The position numbers and the translations under genes are program-made. Shown piece after piece: positions 12,900 through 26,154 of a stretch of 64,000 nt of DNA. Origin of the DNA: Sindora glabra (lineage: Eukaryota; Streptophyta; Magnoliopsida; Fabales; Fabaceae). Positions within the stretch are counted from its first letter, which is position 1, and every line of letters starts with the position of its first letter. A model generated the notes under the pieces. The model was not told the DNA's origin, made no database searches, and saw only the letters and a list, made by a program, of their open reading frames with translations. The DNA lies in the NCBI GenBank assembly GCA_020226215.1, contig CM035233.1:27035150-27099149 (forward strand). Direction: 5' to 3'.

Positions 12900-13525
12900 C
12901 CCTCATGGTGTAGGTTTCTTATGACAAATACAAGAATTTCTTAGAACAATCCAATGAGATCTTATCTTAAAAGACATAGTATACATATCAAACTCTTTCA
13001 TCTCAAATGTGGAATATAACCATTTTTAAGTTGATAGAATTAACTCCACATTATTTTTAAGATGCAATATGTCATCCATGTAAAGTGAAAGAATGAGAAA
13101 CTTACCTTCTACTCTCTTGACATAAAAATAATGGTTCTCTTTGACCACAATAAAGCATGCCATATATGATGACTTTATGAAAATGAATGTACCGTTATCT
13201 AGGCAACTGCTTGAATCCATGAACAAATCATTTTAAGCAACATACTTTGTTTTCTTATCCTTTAGCTTTAAAGCCAAAAAGTTGATCCTTGTAAACTTCT
13301 TTATATAACTCTTTATTAAGAAAAGTTGTCTTCATATCCATTTAGAATAATTCCAAATTTAAATGTGAAATAATTACCAAGACAAAGCACAATGTAAGTT
13401 TCACCATATGAGATAAGATTTTTTCATAGTTTACATTTTCCTTAAATGTACCTATTCACCAAAAAGCTTAGTCATCCATCATAAAGCATATTTCCTTTTT
13501 TATGTCATTAGGCCATTCATTAAAA
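12900..13525 (-). pseudogene. Ty1/copia pol remnant (reverse transcriptase)
   Basis: Minus-strand translation, with frameshifts and stops, gives copia RT landmarks in order. At about 13,362-13,286 is MDMKTTFLNKELYKEVY, matching the family motif MDVKTAFLNG.L.EEVYM. It is followed by a GF.AKG.ENKVC segment and then, in the longest open stretch (13,226-13,026), by FYVKRVEGKFLILSLYMDDI. The YMDD box near 13,085 corresponds to the copia YVDD active site. The segment is cut at 13,530 by the solo LTR at 13531-15194. It is a dead fragment; gag, protease and integrase were not found. Confidence 0.8.
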
Positions 13526-13530
13526 GTAGG

Positions 13531-15194
13531 TGATGTGCATGCCGCAATGTACCAAAATTGCATTAAAACTGGTGTGCTAAAAAATAATATTGTATAGCGG
13601 CATAACTAGGTCGTACCCCTAGTGATCATTTAATTTTATCTTTCCTAGATGATTTTCTAATAATATATATAAAATCATTTAATTATTTATGCAATGAAAA
13701 TGTAAAGAACTAATGCAAATAGAATGATAATGCAATGAAATAGAATATGTGCAGAAATAGAATTAAAGTCAAAATGCAATAATGCAATTATGAGTTATAT
13801 GTAGAACAAAATTAGAATTAGGGGGTTAGTTGCACAAATTTAAACAATTAATAAGCATGAATTTGGGCTTAAAACAAAAATAAAATAGAATAGAAATTAA
13901 TGGAATCAAACAGCCGATTCAAGAAAATTGAGAACCCTAAATTAGATTAATTATAGATCAATTAAGATTTAACTTTTTCTATTAATTCTTTAACCTTGAA
14001 TTACGTGAAATTCCTGCAATAATTCATGAATTCTATACAAGACAATCGCTTAGGATTTAATCAATTAGGATTAGTTAAATTAAGCAATTGCTATAATCCC
14101 TAAACTAGATCGAAATTGATTTATAATTAGAATTCAGTTGATTTGAGAAATTAAATTAGAAATCTCTAAATTAATCACTCAAACCTTTGTCCCTATGCAT
14201 AAAACTATGATTTATCAACCATAATTTCATAACAAAATAGAAAAGAATTTAAAAACAACAAGGATGAACATTAATTATATCAAATCAACACTCAACACTC
14301 AACACTCAACACAAAGAATCTTAAGAATTCAGTATAATTAAATAGAGAAAAAGAAAAATTAATTAAGAAAAGTTAACATTACAAATTATGATCTCATAAT
14401 CTTTAAGAGGAGAGCCTTAAAATCGTTGAATCAACCTCAAAAAATTAGCCCTCCATTGATGAAGAACAAAGAAGAAACAAGAAGAAGAGGAGGAGAGCTG
14501 ACTACTGGATCTGTTGAAATTCTAAATTGTATGATTGTATAATTTGTTGCCTTCCCCCTCATCCCTATTTATATCTTATAAAACCCATAGAATCCTAGTC
14601 CTAGTCCTCTTAGGATTACAAAAAATCAAGGCTTTACTGATCCTATTCTTATTAGGATTATAAAACTTAGTAATTTCTTCTAGAAGGTCTAGTAGTGAAA
14701 TCTCACTAGTCTGGCTTTCAACCCAATTTTGACCACGAAATTGATGAATTCTGGAAGATTCATAAACATGAAAGTTGTAGGCCTATGTATTTTGAAAATT
14801 TGGGCATTAATTTCAAGTCAATCGGACCACTATAGCTCCAGATATGACCCAAATATAGAAACAGGTTCAGTTGGGATAGAAACATGACTTTAGATTATCA
14901 GCCAAGTAAAGGCTTGAAGGAGTTCGAACTGGACTTTGACAAAAATATAAAAGTTATAGATCTATCTTTTAAATTTCTATAAATATAAAGTTTATCTCAA
15001 TCCAAGATCCATAGCCCAAGTTATGACTGAAAAACAGAAATAGTGTTAGAATCTAACATTTACCTAATAAATTCAAAAAATTATAAAATCAATCCAAAAT
15101 TATAAAACAAGGCTTATTCTATAAAATTAAGCATATGTAACACTTAAGAGACATAAAATAAGGAAAAATAAAATAATAAATATTTTTCTTATTA
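13531..15194 (-). mobile_element. Solo LTR (1,664 bp) with 5-bp target duplication GTAGG
   Basis: The segment begins TGATGTGCATGCCGC and ends in TTATTA, where the related copy at 36852-38501 ends TCATCA. It is flanked by perfect GTAGG repeats (13526-13530 and 15195-15199). On the minus strand a TATA-like ATATAAATAG lies at 14574-14565, giving the orientation. The end sequence resembles the Athila-type LTR terminus (TGATGTGATCCC) seen at 56408, so a Ty3/gypsy origin is likely. No internal coding sequence remains, as expected after LTR-LTR recombination. It contains four tandem TCAACAC heptamers at 14285-14312. Confidence 0.85.
14285..14312. repeat. Four tandem TCAACAC heptamers
   Basis: Four perfect 7-bp units lie inside the solo LTR. 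The related LTR at 36852-38501 has only a degenerate trace of them, so this is a local expansion. Confidence 0.85.
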
Positions 15195-15199
15195 GTAGG

Positions 15200-15510
15200 T
15201 AAACCAAATGCTTATTCTAAAAAGGCTTATCAATATCTATGAAAATGGTTAAGAAGGACTCATATTCTACTTTAAATTGTCTACAAGGAAAAATTCTATG
15301 CAACATTTTTCACATTTGTGAATGTGAAAAATATTCTAATAAAATACTCCCACAATTATTAATAGTTTCTAAAGTTCTCCCACCGTTAATGATAATTTTA
15401 TGATTTTATGAATGTAAATCTACCTCATCTCTTTATTTTCTGATTTCTTTTATTTTTTTTTGATTTAGTTTATGTATTAATTCAATTAAGTGAGAATTTG
15501 ATGTCACAAA
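15200..15510. other. Short unassigned interval between two LTRs
   Basis: By position this could be the upstream continuation of the copia pol interrupted by the solo LTR at 13531-15194. None of the three minus-strand frames gave a motif I could recognise. Confidence 0.35.
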
Positions 15511-17105
15511 TGTTAGTGTGTGTGTGTATCCTAGGATCCAATCATAAAATGATTGTAATAATGCATAATATATCGTGTTTTATTTTAGACAATGTAATTA
15601 TTATATTTTATTTCATTTTAATATTTTTACAATTGATAACTTAATATAATACTTATCCTTGAAATAATTTATTATTCCTAAAATATCCTTAGTCGAGTAT
15701 CATTGTAAAAGGGATAGTAATAGCACATCGAGACTAGCATTATGGTGACTGATAATTGTGAATTATGGATATGTGATATTAAGTCAATATATGGATACAT
15801 TATTAGTGAACAAATGTATTGAACTAACTCATGGTGAGAATATTATATTAATTATCGTGTGTCATTAATTATTCTTATGTGACCATAACGTACGTAGGTC
15901 TTTAACCTGAAGTCATTATGGTTTCTTACATGAAGAGTTACATACTTTGATATCATCTTATATTACCTTTAACTGGGATGACATGTAGGGCATTAATTGA
16001 GTGTGTCACAAATTGTGAAAAGGGATGTGAGTGATGTAGATGAGATTTTGTTCCTCTTATATAAAAAGGAATGATATCCTTGGGCCCCTTGATTGAGTAA
16101 AACTAAAAAATGTATGGTTGTGCTTAAATAAATTAACATATGATATTGATTATTTATTTAAGTTAGTCTACTCAGTATTAAGAAATATGGATTGAACATT
16201 GACGAGGATGACACATTTCATACCTCTAGTTCGATTAGGATATCGTTACAAAAGAAATTATATTGCAAAGTGTTGTTTACACATTACGTGGATGTCGAAT
16301 CATAGATATTTTTACTATTTGAGTGTTAGTGATATATTGCTATATATTACTCACTGTCTATAGTCCACTGATAGGTTATTACTAATATAGTAAAAACTTA
16401 TAAGATTATACAAAAGGAGTAAGAATGAGATAGTAATTAATTTAATTTTAGTTAGACTAAAATTCTATTAATTGGGCTTGTTATTTAGTACATATATATA
16501 TTATCAAAGTAATAATATATATTATTCATGTAATATATAGTATATTATATGATATTATCTAATATTAAAGTAATATCAGATAATTATGCCACTTCATATT
16601 AGATAATTATATTATAAGATAATATTATTATTTAATAATATTTAGTTATTAATATTAAGGTAATATTAGATAACTAATCGATAAGCCCTATCTCTCCTCA
16701 CTCTTACCATGATAGGGATAAGATATTAGTAGTTGAATGAAATTAAGAGAGTATAAGCGATTTTCTAGTGAGACTAGGAAATTGGCGTGCTTTAGCTCTA
16801 TAAAAAGGGCATGAAGGCATCACTTTGGAAATGAAATACAAACTACTACTCGAAATAAGCCACATTAAAATCCTAGTACTGTGTGAAAGAAATGCTTCCT
16901 AGCAGATTCATGGAAGTAGATAAGTCATCATTCGCTCCATATGGATATTATAGAGGCACTATCACTTGACTGTACTTATGATTCGTACTTCAAGAGGTAA
17001 TCCTTATAGACAATTCTTGATCTATGTCCTTATGCATTGATTCTAGGAAGGTTTTACAATTTTTTTTTTAAAATCGTTGTGCTTAAGTATAAGTGAAACC
17101 TAATA
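15511..17105 (+). mobile_element. Ty1/copia-type LTR (1,595 bp), probably solo
   Basis: It begins TGTTAGTGTGTG and ends near CCTAATA, with ACAAA before and AGAAA after (4 of 5 match a target duplication). A TATA box (TATAAAAA, 16799-16806) lies in plus orientation. The body shares blocks with the LTRs at 19189, 30455 and 60483, for example TTACATGAAGAGT and a GATGACACATTTCAT block. No primer binding site is evident after 17105, which favours a solo LTR. It could instead be the 5' LTR of the copia element whose RNase H and 3' LTR lie at 18800-20100. Confidence 0.65.
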
Positions 17106-18799
17106 AGAAATAGGTTTGCTTCCCTTACTTTAGGTGTTGAACGAGCCCTCTTTTAACTTATAAATTTCCACCTATAACTTATACTCTAATAAATCAATCA
17201 TTTTATTAACTCACTTATAGTTAAGCTCATACAAATTTTATTAATCTTTCATGATTAATCCCAAATTTCCTAGTTTGTGGCCATTTTTTAATCATTACTT
17301 AAAAATTTATAATTAATTATCAACTAGGCCCTTTCCCATGAAATTTTGATTAGAAGTATCTCTGCATGTCTTTTTCCCACCACCGCAAACTATTTATCAA
17401 TCGGATTCCCCTTTTAAGAGTTATAGTTAGTTTACCACGATTGGGTTTAGGGAATTCTACTAGAATTTTTTTAAATTCAAAATAATATTAACATCAAATG
17501 GTTCTTGATAAAATCATGAAATTTCTAGGGATAATAGTGTCAAGTATCCCTTTTTTTTAGGAAAATTTACAATTCTTAAATTAAGCATTCTTATAAATAA
17601 AACATTACAAATTGTGCAATGGATTCAGCAAACGAAGGTTGATTATTGACTAAAACATTGGTTATTTTCATATCTGTTCATTTAGTTTTCTAGTGGCTTA
17701 TATCAATTAAGTCCTACCTTAAGTAGGCATTACTCTCCACTTACCATACCCTAATTTTCTATCTTATATTTTCAAAAAAAATGTACATGTACAAACATGC
17801 ATACACATACATAGGTTTTTAGCTATACCTTAAAATATATGTGAAATTTGCATGAAAAAGATTGGATTGAAAATACTATGAAACAAGGAAAAACATGTAT
17901 GTAAGGGAGAAGAAGAATTTAATAAGATGATGTGAGTAATTAATTGAATGTGTCAAAATTATTCTTAAATTTATCGATGGATGATTTCATGGTAGGAAAG
18001 GAAAAGAAAAATTCCTTGGGAAATATGGTGTTTGAGTACCTTAAGGAAAAAGTGAATAGGAATTGGATTTTTGGGCCTTTTTGGACTTGGATGAATATGT
18101 GATGATAATAATAGCTTACATAGACATACACATAACTTTGCAAAATTTCATATGTTGCATAAACAAGACACCTAGTTTAGAATTAAGAGTGATTTGATTT
18201 CTAGGGAAATTAAGTTTCGTCCTTTTTTAATTGTACCTATATTAAAGTAAGAGGCAAAAATATAAAGTAGAGATAGAAAGATATGATAACATGGCATGCA
18301 TGTTTTAGTCATTTAAGAAAATGTGAAGAAGAATATAGGTTAATACTTGAAAGTATTTACTTAAAGGAATAGAAAAGCTTTGACACTTACATGATTTTTA
18401 GAAGGGAGATGTACAAAAAAAGAAGAAGGTAATATAAACCTTTAAGCATGCCTTTAGGTTTTAGCCACCAATGGTAGTGATAAAGGGTGTGAATTCTGAA
18501 TTCAAAATGATAGATTTGGTGTGAGCAAAAAAGAGGGCAAATGTTTAGGACACTTTAATTAAATATACAAAAAGAAAATATGAGAAAACTGGAACTTTAT
18601 AGTTCGATCCCCTATTGAAAATAGGGATAGAAGCATAACTCATTTATGGTATTTGTAATAATAATAGTGAGGAGAGGAAGAATTAGTTGTAAAATGTTAT
18701 ACTAATGTTAGTTTTTAATATGATAAGGATGATTTCATATTATAGTTAGTTTATTTATTTTTCCTAAATAGTAGTGTTTCAAGCTAGAAAAGTTTGAAG
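17106..18799. other. Unassigned AT-rich DNA between copia parts
   Basis: If 15511-20100 was once a single copia element, this is its decayed or replaced interior. No gag, protease, integrase or RT motif could be read. The ORF at 17940-18143 has no recognisable domain. Confidence 0.4.
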
Positions 18800-19180
18800 C
18801 AAGAAATAATGGCTAATTCTACCATAGAGGTTGAGTATATCGTTGCCTTCGATGTAGCCAAAGAGGTTGTTTAGATCAGAAAGTTCATTATTGAACTTGG
18901 CATTTATTCCAAGCATTTCATACCTAGTAGACTTTTGTTATGATGATAATACATTCCTTACAAAGGCTAATGAACTCATGTCTTGTTGGTAATCTAGGCA
19001 TATACTTTGGCATTTCTATCTCATCTATGAATTTAGTGATAGAGGAGATTTGATGATATGTAGAGTATTGATAAAAGATAATGTCATCAGCTTACTGCAA
19101 AGCTTGTAGCATAGTAAAAACATAATGGTCACACTAGGTCCCTTGATATTAGATATATAAGTGATTGGCTCCAATTTAAA
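18800..19180 (+). pseudogene. Ty1/copia RNase H remnant
   Basis: Plus-strand translation reads STIEVEYIVAFDVAKEVV, a stop, then IRKFIIELG. This matches the copia RNase H signature STTEAEYIAASDAAKEAVW(I/L)RKF, with the expected Trp replaced by TAG. Downstream, in shifting frames, are CYDDNTF, HILWHFYLI and DRGDLMICRV.IKDNV, corresponding to the LYCDN, KHI...HLIRE and GDVKICRVPTDDNVAD blocks. The fragment ends a few bases before a PPT-like AAGTGATTG and the LTR at 19189, the normal copia order. Several stops and frameshifts make it dead. Confidence 0.8.
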
Positions 19181-19188
19181 TAAGTGAT

Positions 19189-20100
19189 TGTCAATTTATG
19201 CTCCAGAAACCAATCATAGGAAGATTATATTAGTATGGAGTTGTTTTATATTTTCTATATAAAGGCATTTCAATTGTTATGTTTAATGTTATGTCTATAT
19301 AATATAAGTAAATATAGTAATTGTCCCTAAAATAATTAATACTAATATTAAATATCTCTAATTGAGTATTTTCATATTTTGGGATAGAAATAATACATTA
19401 TGACTAATATGTGAATTAGCTGATGATCAAGGTTATGTATATAAGATATGAAGTTAATGTATAGATACATTTGAGAGAACATATATACTGAACAAACCTG
19501 CCATGAGAATGTTACATGGATCACTATATGAATGTCATAAGCATATCTTATAGTGATAATGATGCATGTGGTCCTTTCACTTAAAATAACTTTAGTTCCT
19601 TACATGAAGAGTCATATATTTTGATGCTATTTAATGTCACCTATAATAGGGTTGGCTTAAAAGGTAGCAATTAGCTATACTATGTATCAAGTATAGGGAT
19701 GTTTGTGATATAAATGAGATTTTTTTTTGCTCTTATATGGAAAAAGAGATATTCATATATTCTATGATTTAATGAGACTATGAAATGCATAACCATGCTT
19801 AAATGAATTAACAAATAATATTAATTCATTTATCTTAAGTTAATCTATTAGGAATTAAGAAACATATAGATTGAACTGTGGAGAGGGTGACACATTTCAT
19901 GTCTCAAGTTTGATGTAGATATCTTGACAAAAGTGAGTAAACTACATGAAACATTAGTCATGGAAAAAGGTTATGTCCAATCATTGACATCCTTATTACT
20001 AGGGTGGCAATGATGTTCTGTTAAATACCACTCACTATTTGTAATATTAAAATAAGGTTTTAGGATCATTGTAGATGTTATGAGGACTTAAAAGGTTACT
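19189..20100 (+). mobile_element. Ty1/copia 3' LTR, truncated
   Basis: It starts TGTCAATTTATGCTCCAG directly after the RNase H remnant and a PPT-like stretch, and aligns with the starts of the family LTRs at 31372 (minus) and 61859 (minus). Homology to the 30455-31372 copy runs to about 20,095 (AGGTTTTAGGATCATT) and then stops, so the downstream part of the LTR is missing or too diverged. Confidence 0.65.
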
Positions 20101-21439
20101 ACCACGGCCTAAGTTTTAAATCATTGTGACTAATGTAAAGATATCAACCAAACAACTTTTCCAAACTAAATTACTTTATAACATTAACTATTTTTTAAAA
20201 AACATGCATGACATAGAAAAACAAGTTAATTTCCTTTTTTTTCCTTTTCTTTTTTTGCATATCCCTTTCTAAAACCTTTTGTTCTTTTAAAAACAATCAA
20301 ATTAGATAATTGGTTTTTCATAATTGATGAGATTCAATAGTTTAAATATATTTCCTTGAAATTAGTTAGTAAAACTAGAAAATTTGATATTTTTTAAAAA
20401 ATATTTTTTACCTTTTTCTTTCTTTCCAAATGAATTTTTGAAATCAAATTTACAATAACTTCTTTTAGAGTTAAAATCCAAGGAAAATAGAAGAAAATTT
20501 CTTTTCTAATTAAGAAATAATTAAAACATAATGACCTTGGAAAGATAAAGAACATTAGTGAAGTGATTTTAGAAAGATATCAATTCATCAAAAGATTATT
20601 GCTTCTGGTAGATTTCTAAATAGATAATTTTGTTAGAATTATTTTCAAAAAAGATGATTTACCAGATGAGATTACAGGGACTCAAACAAATATATGAAAC
20701 TTATCTGAATAACATTTTTTTGAGATTATTTCTTAAAAAACTAGAAAGATATTTGAAGAAAACTCTTTAAATACTGAGTTTACTTTTCAAGTTCAAGCCA
20801 TGACTTGAACACTATAGAATAGGACTAAGTTAGGAAAACAAAGAAGATCCTATTTTGATTTAAAATATTTAGGAGATAACATCAAATTCAAGAAATAGAT
20901 CAAAATTGGCTTCAATTTACAACTTAATAGATATTATTTGAGAATATACTTAGAAAAAACATTTTAAAAAGATTATTTTGAAGAGATTTGTATTTATCTT
21001 TAATAGAAATGGAAATCATTTTTCCTTTGAAAAGAAATCTTGTAGCCAACTTAATATTCATGACAAAATCATTTTTCCAGAAGCCATAAGGTAAGCAAAA
21101 TAATATTAGAAACCATATATACAAAAATATGCATTATACATATATTTGTTATATGGAAAGTTACTTGGACCATGCAATAACCTAGTTGTTAGAGTCTTAA
21201 AATGATTATATAGATTAAGAAAAGATAGTCCAACCATAATTATACAAATTAAAATCTTGAAACTAGATATTTTAAAACAAATAAAAATGACTCTTATCAT
21301 TTTGGACTAACTATTAATTGTGCATTTTTTTATAGTCATTAGGATCCTCAAAGATAACCAACTACATTCCCATGCAAGTACTATCATATATTAGAGATCT
21401 TAGTAGGTGCCATTTGGATCTGCAGTACTTGAAAAATAT
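20101..21439. other. AT-rich DNA, no gene seen
   Basis: Short ORFs at 20924-21124 and 21106-21300 have no recognisable domain. By position this may be the outer part of the chromovirus-like LTR that follows, but I could not match it to the inverted copy. Confidence 0.4.
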
Positions 21440-24400
21440 ATTTACAAGTAGAGCGAGTAATAAATTACTTGTCAAATAGTTATCACATAAATTTTCTAAT
21501 TAGTTTTGATTAAGAAGATATTTATATACAAGACATATATAAAAACTCAATTTCTTAATAGAAAATATTTCTTTATACTACATTAGTAACACTTACGCAA
21601 AATATAACTTAAGTCATAAATGCAATATAAGCATTTCAATAACTATTAAATGGCATGGAGGTATCCCAACCTTGTGCCTCCTTCTTATCTCACATCATTT
21701 TGTGTGACTTAGAATATAAGGCACCTCACCAATCTCCATAACTTTCCATAAGGTCTCATAATTACATAATCATGTTACAATGTTACATATAACCTTCAAG
21801 CCAATGTCATTCAAGCTAGTAATATCTTATATGGCATAAAGCCTATGTTTTGCATATAGTCATAATTTCACATACAATATAAAAACCAATTTCACATATG
21901 GCTCTCACTAGTTTATTCCACATAATAAGGAAAGGTCAAAATGCCATCCAAAGACATAATCAAAATGTAACATAAAGATAATCTAGTGAAAGAGAATTAC
22001 TATTACCTTGTCACATTTCCAATAACCATAAGAAACATAGGTGCTTCAATTTTGTATGCTAGATTATTGTATCATTTTTAAGAGCTCACCAACATGAAGC
22101 TTCAATCACTCATAATCCCATATATGAACATATTAGCGCATGTATGAAAATATTAGTGTACATACAAGTCATAGAACAATTCATGCACTAATCATATAGT
22201 AGATGCCAATTTCATAATGAAACCTATAAAGAAATGTGTATTTATTTCATAAAATTTCTATTACCATTCAAGCATACTCTTAATGCATTAATATGCTATT
22301 AGATAAGAAAAATATAATTGCTAACTAACAATTTCCATAACAAAATTGTAGAGTTCTCAACTTAGGTTTTTCATGTTCTACAACTTGTATTTTCTAAGTA
22401 CATTCTAGCAAGTAGGAAAATTAATTTTTTCCTTACTTAGTCAAGCACAAATGCTTCTTGCCTAACAATATAAAACTATATTATATTACTATATAATAAC
22501 AATTAAAAGTTAAGGAAATAGTCATAAAATCATGCTAGGTTTTAACAAACATTCCTATATTTAGAAATTCCATTTAAAATAGAAAATTTTATTTAAATTT
22601 TAAAAAATTTCAAAATTTGATATTTGAACATTTAATAACATATTTAAATTTTTCCATGCTAAAAACTAGCTACAAAAGATACCCTTGTAACCATTTATCA
22701 AATCACCTTAAAGAAGACACATTTAACTTTGAAATTCCTATTAAAACACCAAACTTTAATAAAATTTTATAAAAAATATGGAATTAAAAATAAGTCATAG
22801 AGTATTATTTTCCAATTATTTTAACACTCATAATAAGTTATACAAGTTACCCACACATCCAATTATCAGAATATCTTAAAGTTAGCTTACTTGGTTTCAA
22901 AAATTTATTTTATATGCAAATATAATTTAAACTTTCTAAAAATTTCTAGATTTGAGAATAAGATTTGAAATGAAAATTTTAAACCCACTTTATATTCAAA
23001 AACATATTACACTAGTTACTACCTTACTCATGTAATTGATAATATCAAAGAAAATAACTTTTTTTTTCATGAAAAACCAAGTTTTACAACTTTTTGTAAA
23101 AATTCTAGAAAATTTCCAACCATATTTTGGACACTTTAAAGATAATTTTCCAACCACACTTAACCATAAAACAAGTTATATTAGTTCCAAAATGTTTTAT
23201 AAATGAAAACCATTTGTAGGAAAACTAGTTACTATTTGAAATTACTAATTTAGAAATTATTTTTTAGCATAATTTCATAAACTTTTGAGTGTGATTTCAA
23301 TCATACTCTTACTACAAACTTAAATAAAAATATTTAATAACATTAATTAAATAGTTTAAAATATAGTGTAGTAAGTTTTTCTCATAAAAATAAAATTTCT
23401 CTAAAGAAAAAAAAGGAACCAAAAAGCTTGTAAAATTTGATTGACGTGATTTTTGCTTGAAAAACCTTTGATGTAACCATTCTAAAACATCATTATACAA
23501 GTGTAGTTTAGTGTTTGCTTGATTTTATCATGAAAAATAGAAAACTTTTCTTTTGAAAGCAAGAAAACCTAAGATTTTGTTATACTCTCTCACATTTTTT
23601 TTATTCCAATTCAATGTAAAACCATATTTCAAAAGCTTGCTATTTTAAAGGATCATTTTTAAAATAGTTTCTTTCAATTTCTCATCATGAAACTTTCAAA
23701 AAATTTTGTTTTCAAACTTATCAACCATGATAGTCATGACTTTAATACATCATTAACCATGAAACATAGATATACATCTTATATATAATAATCTTCTTAA
23801 AAAAAATCAAAGAGAAAAAGGGTGAATCTCTACTCACTCAAGGATGTTTGTAAGGCTTGTTTCCTTCACCTAGATTCCAAAGTGCAGTATCCACCATATC
23901 ATAGAGTTAATGAAAAATATAAAGAATGAACAATGAAAAGAAAATGAATTGATGGAAGTTTATGAGTTTCTATTTCCACTAGATGATCAATAGGGCTTCC
24001 AACTTCAATTTATCCTTAAGAAAACTTAAAGAACTAATGAAAACTCATTAGAAAATATCAAATTTCCTAAGAATTTACTCTTTCTCTCCCTTATGTAACT
24101 TTAGTTGTGAGTTTCTCTCTTTAATATGGAAGAAAATGGCTTTAAGTTGGTTATTTATAGAAGAAATTAGAATAGCTTCCACGTATGATTGCATCATGCT
24201 TGCATCATTATGTTTGCATCATCCTAGGGAATATTCTTATTGTTAGAATGTTCCATTACTTTCTCCCTAAAATTTTCTCCTATATCTTCCAACTAAGCAA
24301 AAATTCCTCCTTTTCCGAAGTTTTTCTCAAATACCCTTCAACTGAAAAAAATTTCTCCTTTCTCCTTATGAGATTGTCTATCCCTTTAAAATGGATGAAA

Positions 24401-24660
24401 AGTTATATATCTGCCATCTTGGATTATTTTAGGATGCTTTTGAGTAAAAATCTTAAGTTGCTTCTAAACTTTATCAACCTTGGATTTTGAATATCCCTTA
24501 TTTTTCTCAAATTTTTGTAAATAACTTATAATGGATTTCCTATCTACGATTACTAATAAATACTTTTACTAATAAAAATAAGTATTTTTACTAATTTTTT
24601 ACTAATAGACACTATCTAACTTAATTCTGGCTACTTCTATCTATTAAAATTTTATCATGT
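21440..24660 (-). mobile_element. Chromovirus-like Ty3/gypsy 3' LTR (inverted relative to 31518-35370)
   Basis: It directly follows, on the minus strand, the end of the gypsy integrase remnant (24690-25940), the position of a 3' LTR. Its reverse complement matches 31518-35370 block by block. Examples are CAGAATTAAG...AGATAGTGT near 24,630, a GAGTGAGTAGA block near 23,840, a CATGACT...ATCATGG block near 23,730, and ACTAATTAGAAAATT with TTACTCGCTCTA near 21,500. Exact ends and target duplication were not found. No intact ORF lies within. Confidence 0.6.
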
Positions 24661-24689
24661 ATTACAATTCTTCCCTTTAAGAAAATTAG

Positions 24690-25940
24690 TTCTTAAATTT
24701 TCATTAATAAGGTAGGGTTTCACAATACTAACATATGGAATACAAGGTGTATATATTTCCTGTATTTAGGTAAATCTAACTGATATGGAATCTCACTAAC
24801 CTTTTTGGATGAGGCCAATATATCTTATTGCTAGTTTTCCCTTTTTTCGTTATTGAATTACATTACCATTTGCACAGTTAACTTCCTAGGATTCCAACTT
24901 TCATGTTAGTGTAAAAATTCCACTTGTCTTGGCTTAAATTATCCTATAAGTGATCTACACTTCCTATCATATAGTGCTTTAAATGGAGCCATTTGAATAT
25001 TTGTTATTGTTATAAGTGAATTCAATTTGTGGTAAGTACTTGTCCTAACTTCCTTTAAAGTGAATTATGCATGCTCTGAGTATGTTCTATAGTGTTTGAA
25101 TCATTCTCTTTGAAATTCTATTTGTTTGTAGGTGGAATGCAGTAACTATGTTCCTAATGCTTCTTAAAATGATTGCAAGAAATGTGACCATGTCCATGGT
25201 CAAAGAAATTGTAGTCGATATATTGTGTAATGATATGATTCTATCAAAAAAAAGTTGAACATATTGAGATGTTAAGAATGTCATATTTACTAGCAAGAAA
25301 TATGCTATATTTATAAGACAATCTATAGTCTAGTAATCTAAAAGACATAACCAAGAACTTATAGTGTCTATAGTGGGTGCAAAATGTCATCTATGGGATA
25401 TCTTCTTTCCAAATATTTAATTTAGTGGTACCTAGATCATAGATTAATTTTTAAAAAGTAATAAGTTATTTATTTAAAGCAAAGGTTATCATTTTTTGAT
25501 AGTGACTTTTTTAATAGTTAATACACAATCTTAATGATCTGTTTTTCTTCTTAATGAATGATATTAGTGCACCCTAAGGGGAAGAATTAAGTCATGTGAA
25601 AGCTTTGTTTGTTTGATCTTGTAATCACTTCTTCACCTAGCATTATTCGACATGGAGATTCAATATCAAGTTAGTTCTAAGAACTATATTAATTGTAAAC
25701 TTAATCTCCTAACTAGGTAGTAATTCTAGTAACTCTTTTAGGATAATGTCTCTAAGTTTGTTCACCATCAAAACTTTACTCACTTTGGGTTCTTCTATTT
25801 TAACTTTATTTATAATGCTATCTAGACTTGACATCCTTTCTTGATGAGTTTCCTAATTTTTGCACAAAAGTAAGCATTTCTGCCCACTTCTCCTTCTAGC
25901 TAATATATTATTGTCTTATAATACTAGTCCACATAAGCAT
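24690..25940 (-). pseudogene. Chromovirus-like Ty3/gypsy pol remnant (RT and integrase)
   Basis: Minus-strand reading, through many stops and frameshifts, gives the chromovirus order. There is a pre-RT segment ending LRDIILKELLELLPS, then EIKFTINIVLRTN (family: EVEFTIDLVPGT), GALISFIKKKNRSLRLCINY (family: GAPVLFVKKKDGSLRLCIDY), and WKEDIP.MTFCTHYRHYKFL (family: EEDIPKTAFRTRYGHYEF). Past an apparent deletion is integrase (EALGT, FKHYRTYSEHA; family TIQTLEDMLRAC) near 25,200-25,060. The end reads ELIFLKGRIVI near 24,690, close to the usual pol terminus. The RT active-site region and most of RNase H are missing. The upstream protease half is at 29924-30200, displaced by the solo LTR 25946-29923. 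Confidence 0.8.
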
Positions 25941-26154
25941 GATACTGATAAATGCACAATTGCACTTGATTTCTATGTGTTTCATCACATATTTACTTAG
26001 TATCTTGTGCAAATTGATTGAAAAGGATACTTAGATGCTCGATATTTTGTTTTCAGATTTTGAAATGACACATTTGAGCATTAGAAAAGGATCCGGAGGC
26101 AAAATCATGTAAATTGTGGAGAATCGAAGCAAATTTGCCCACCTGACAAAGAAC

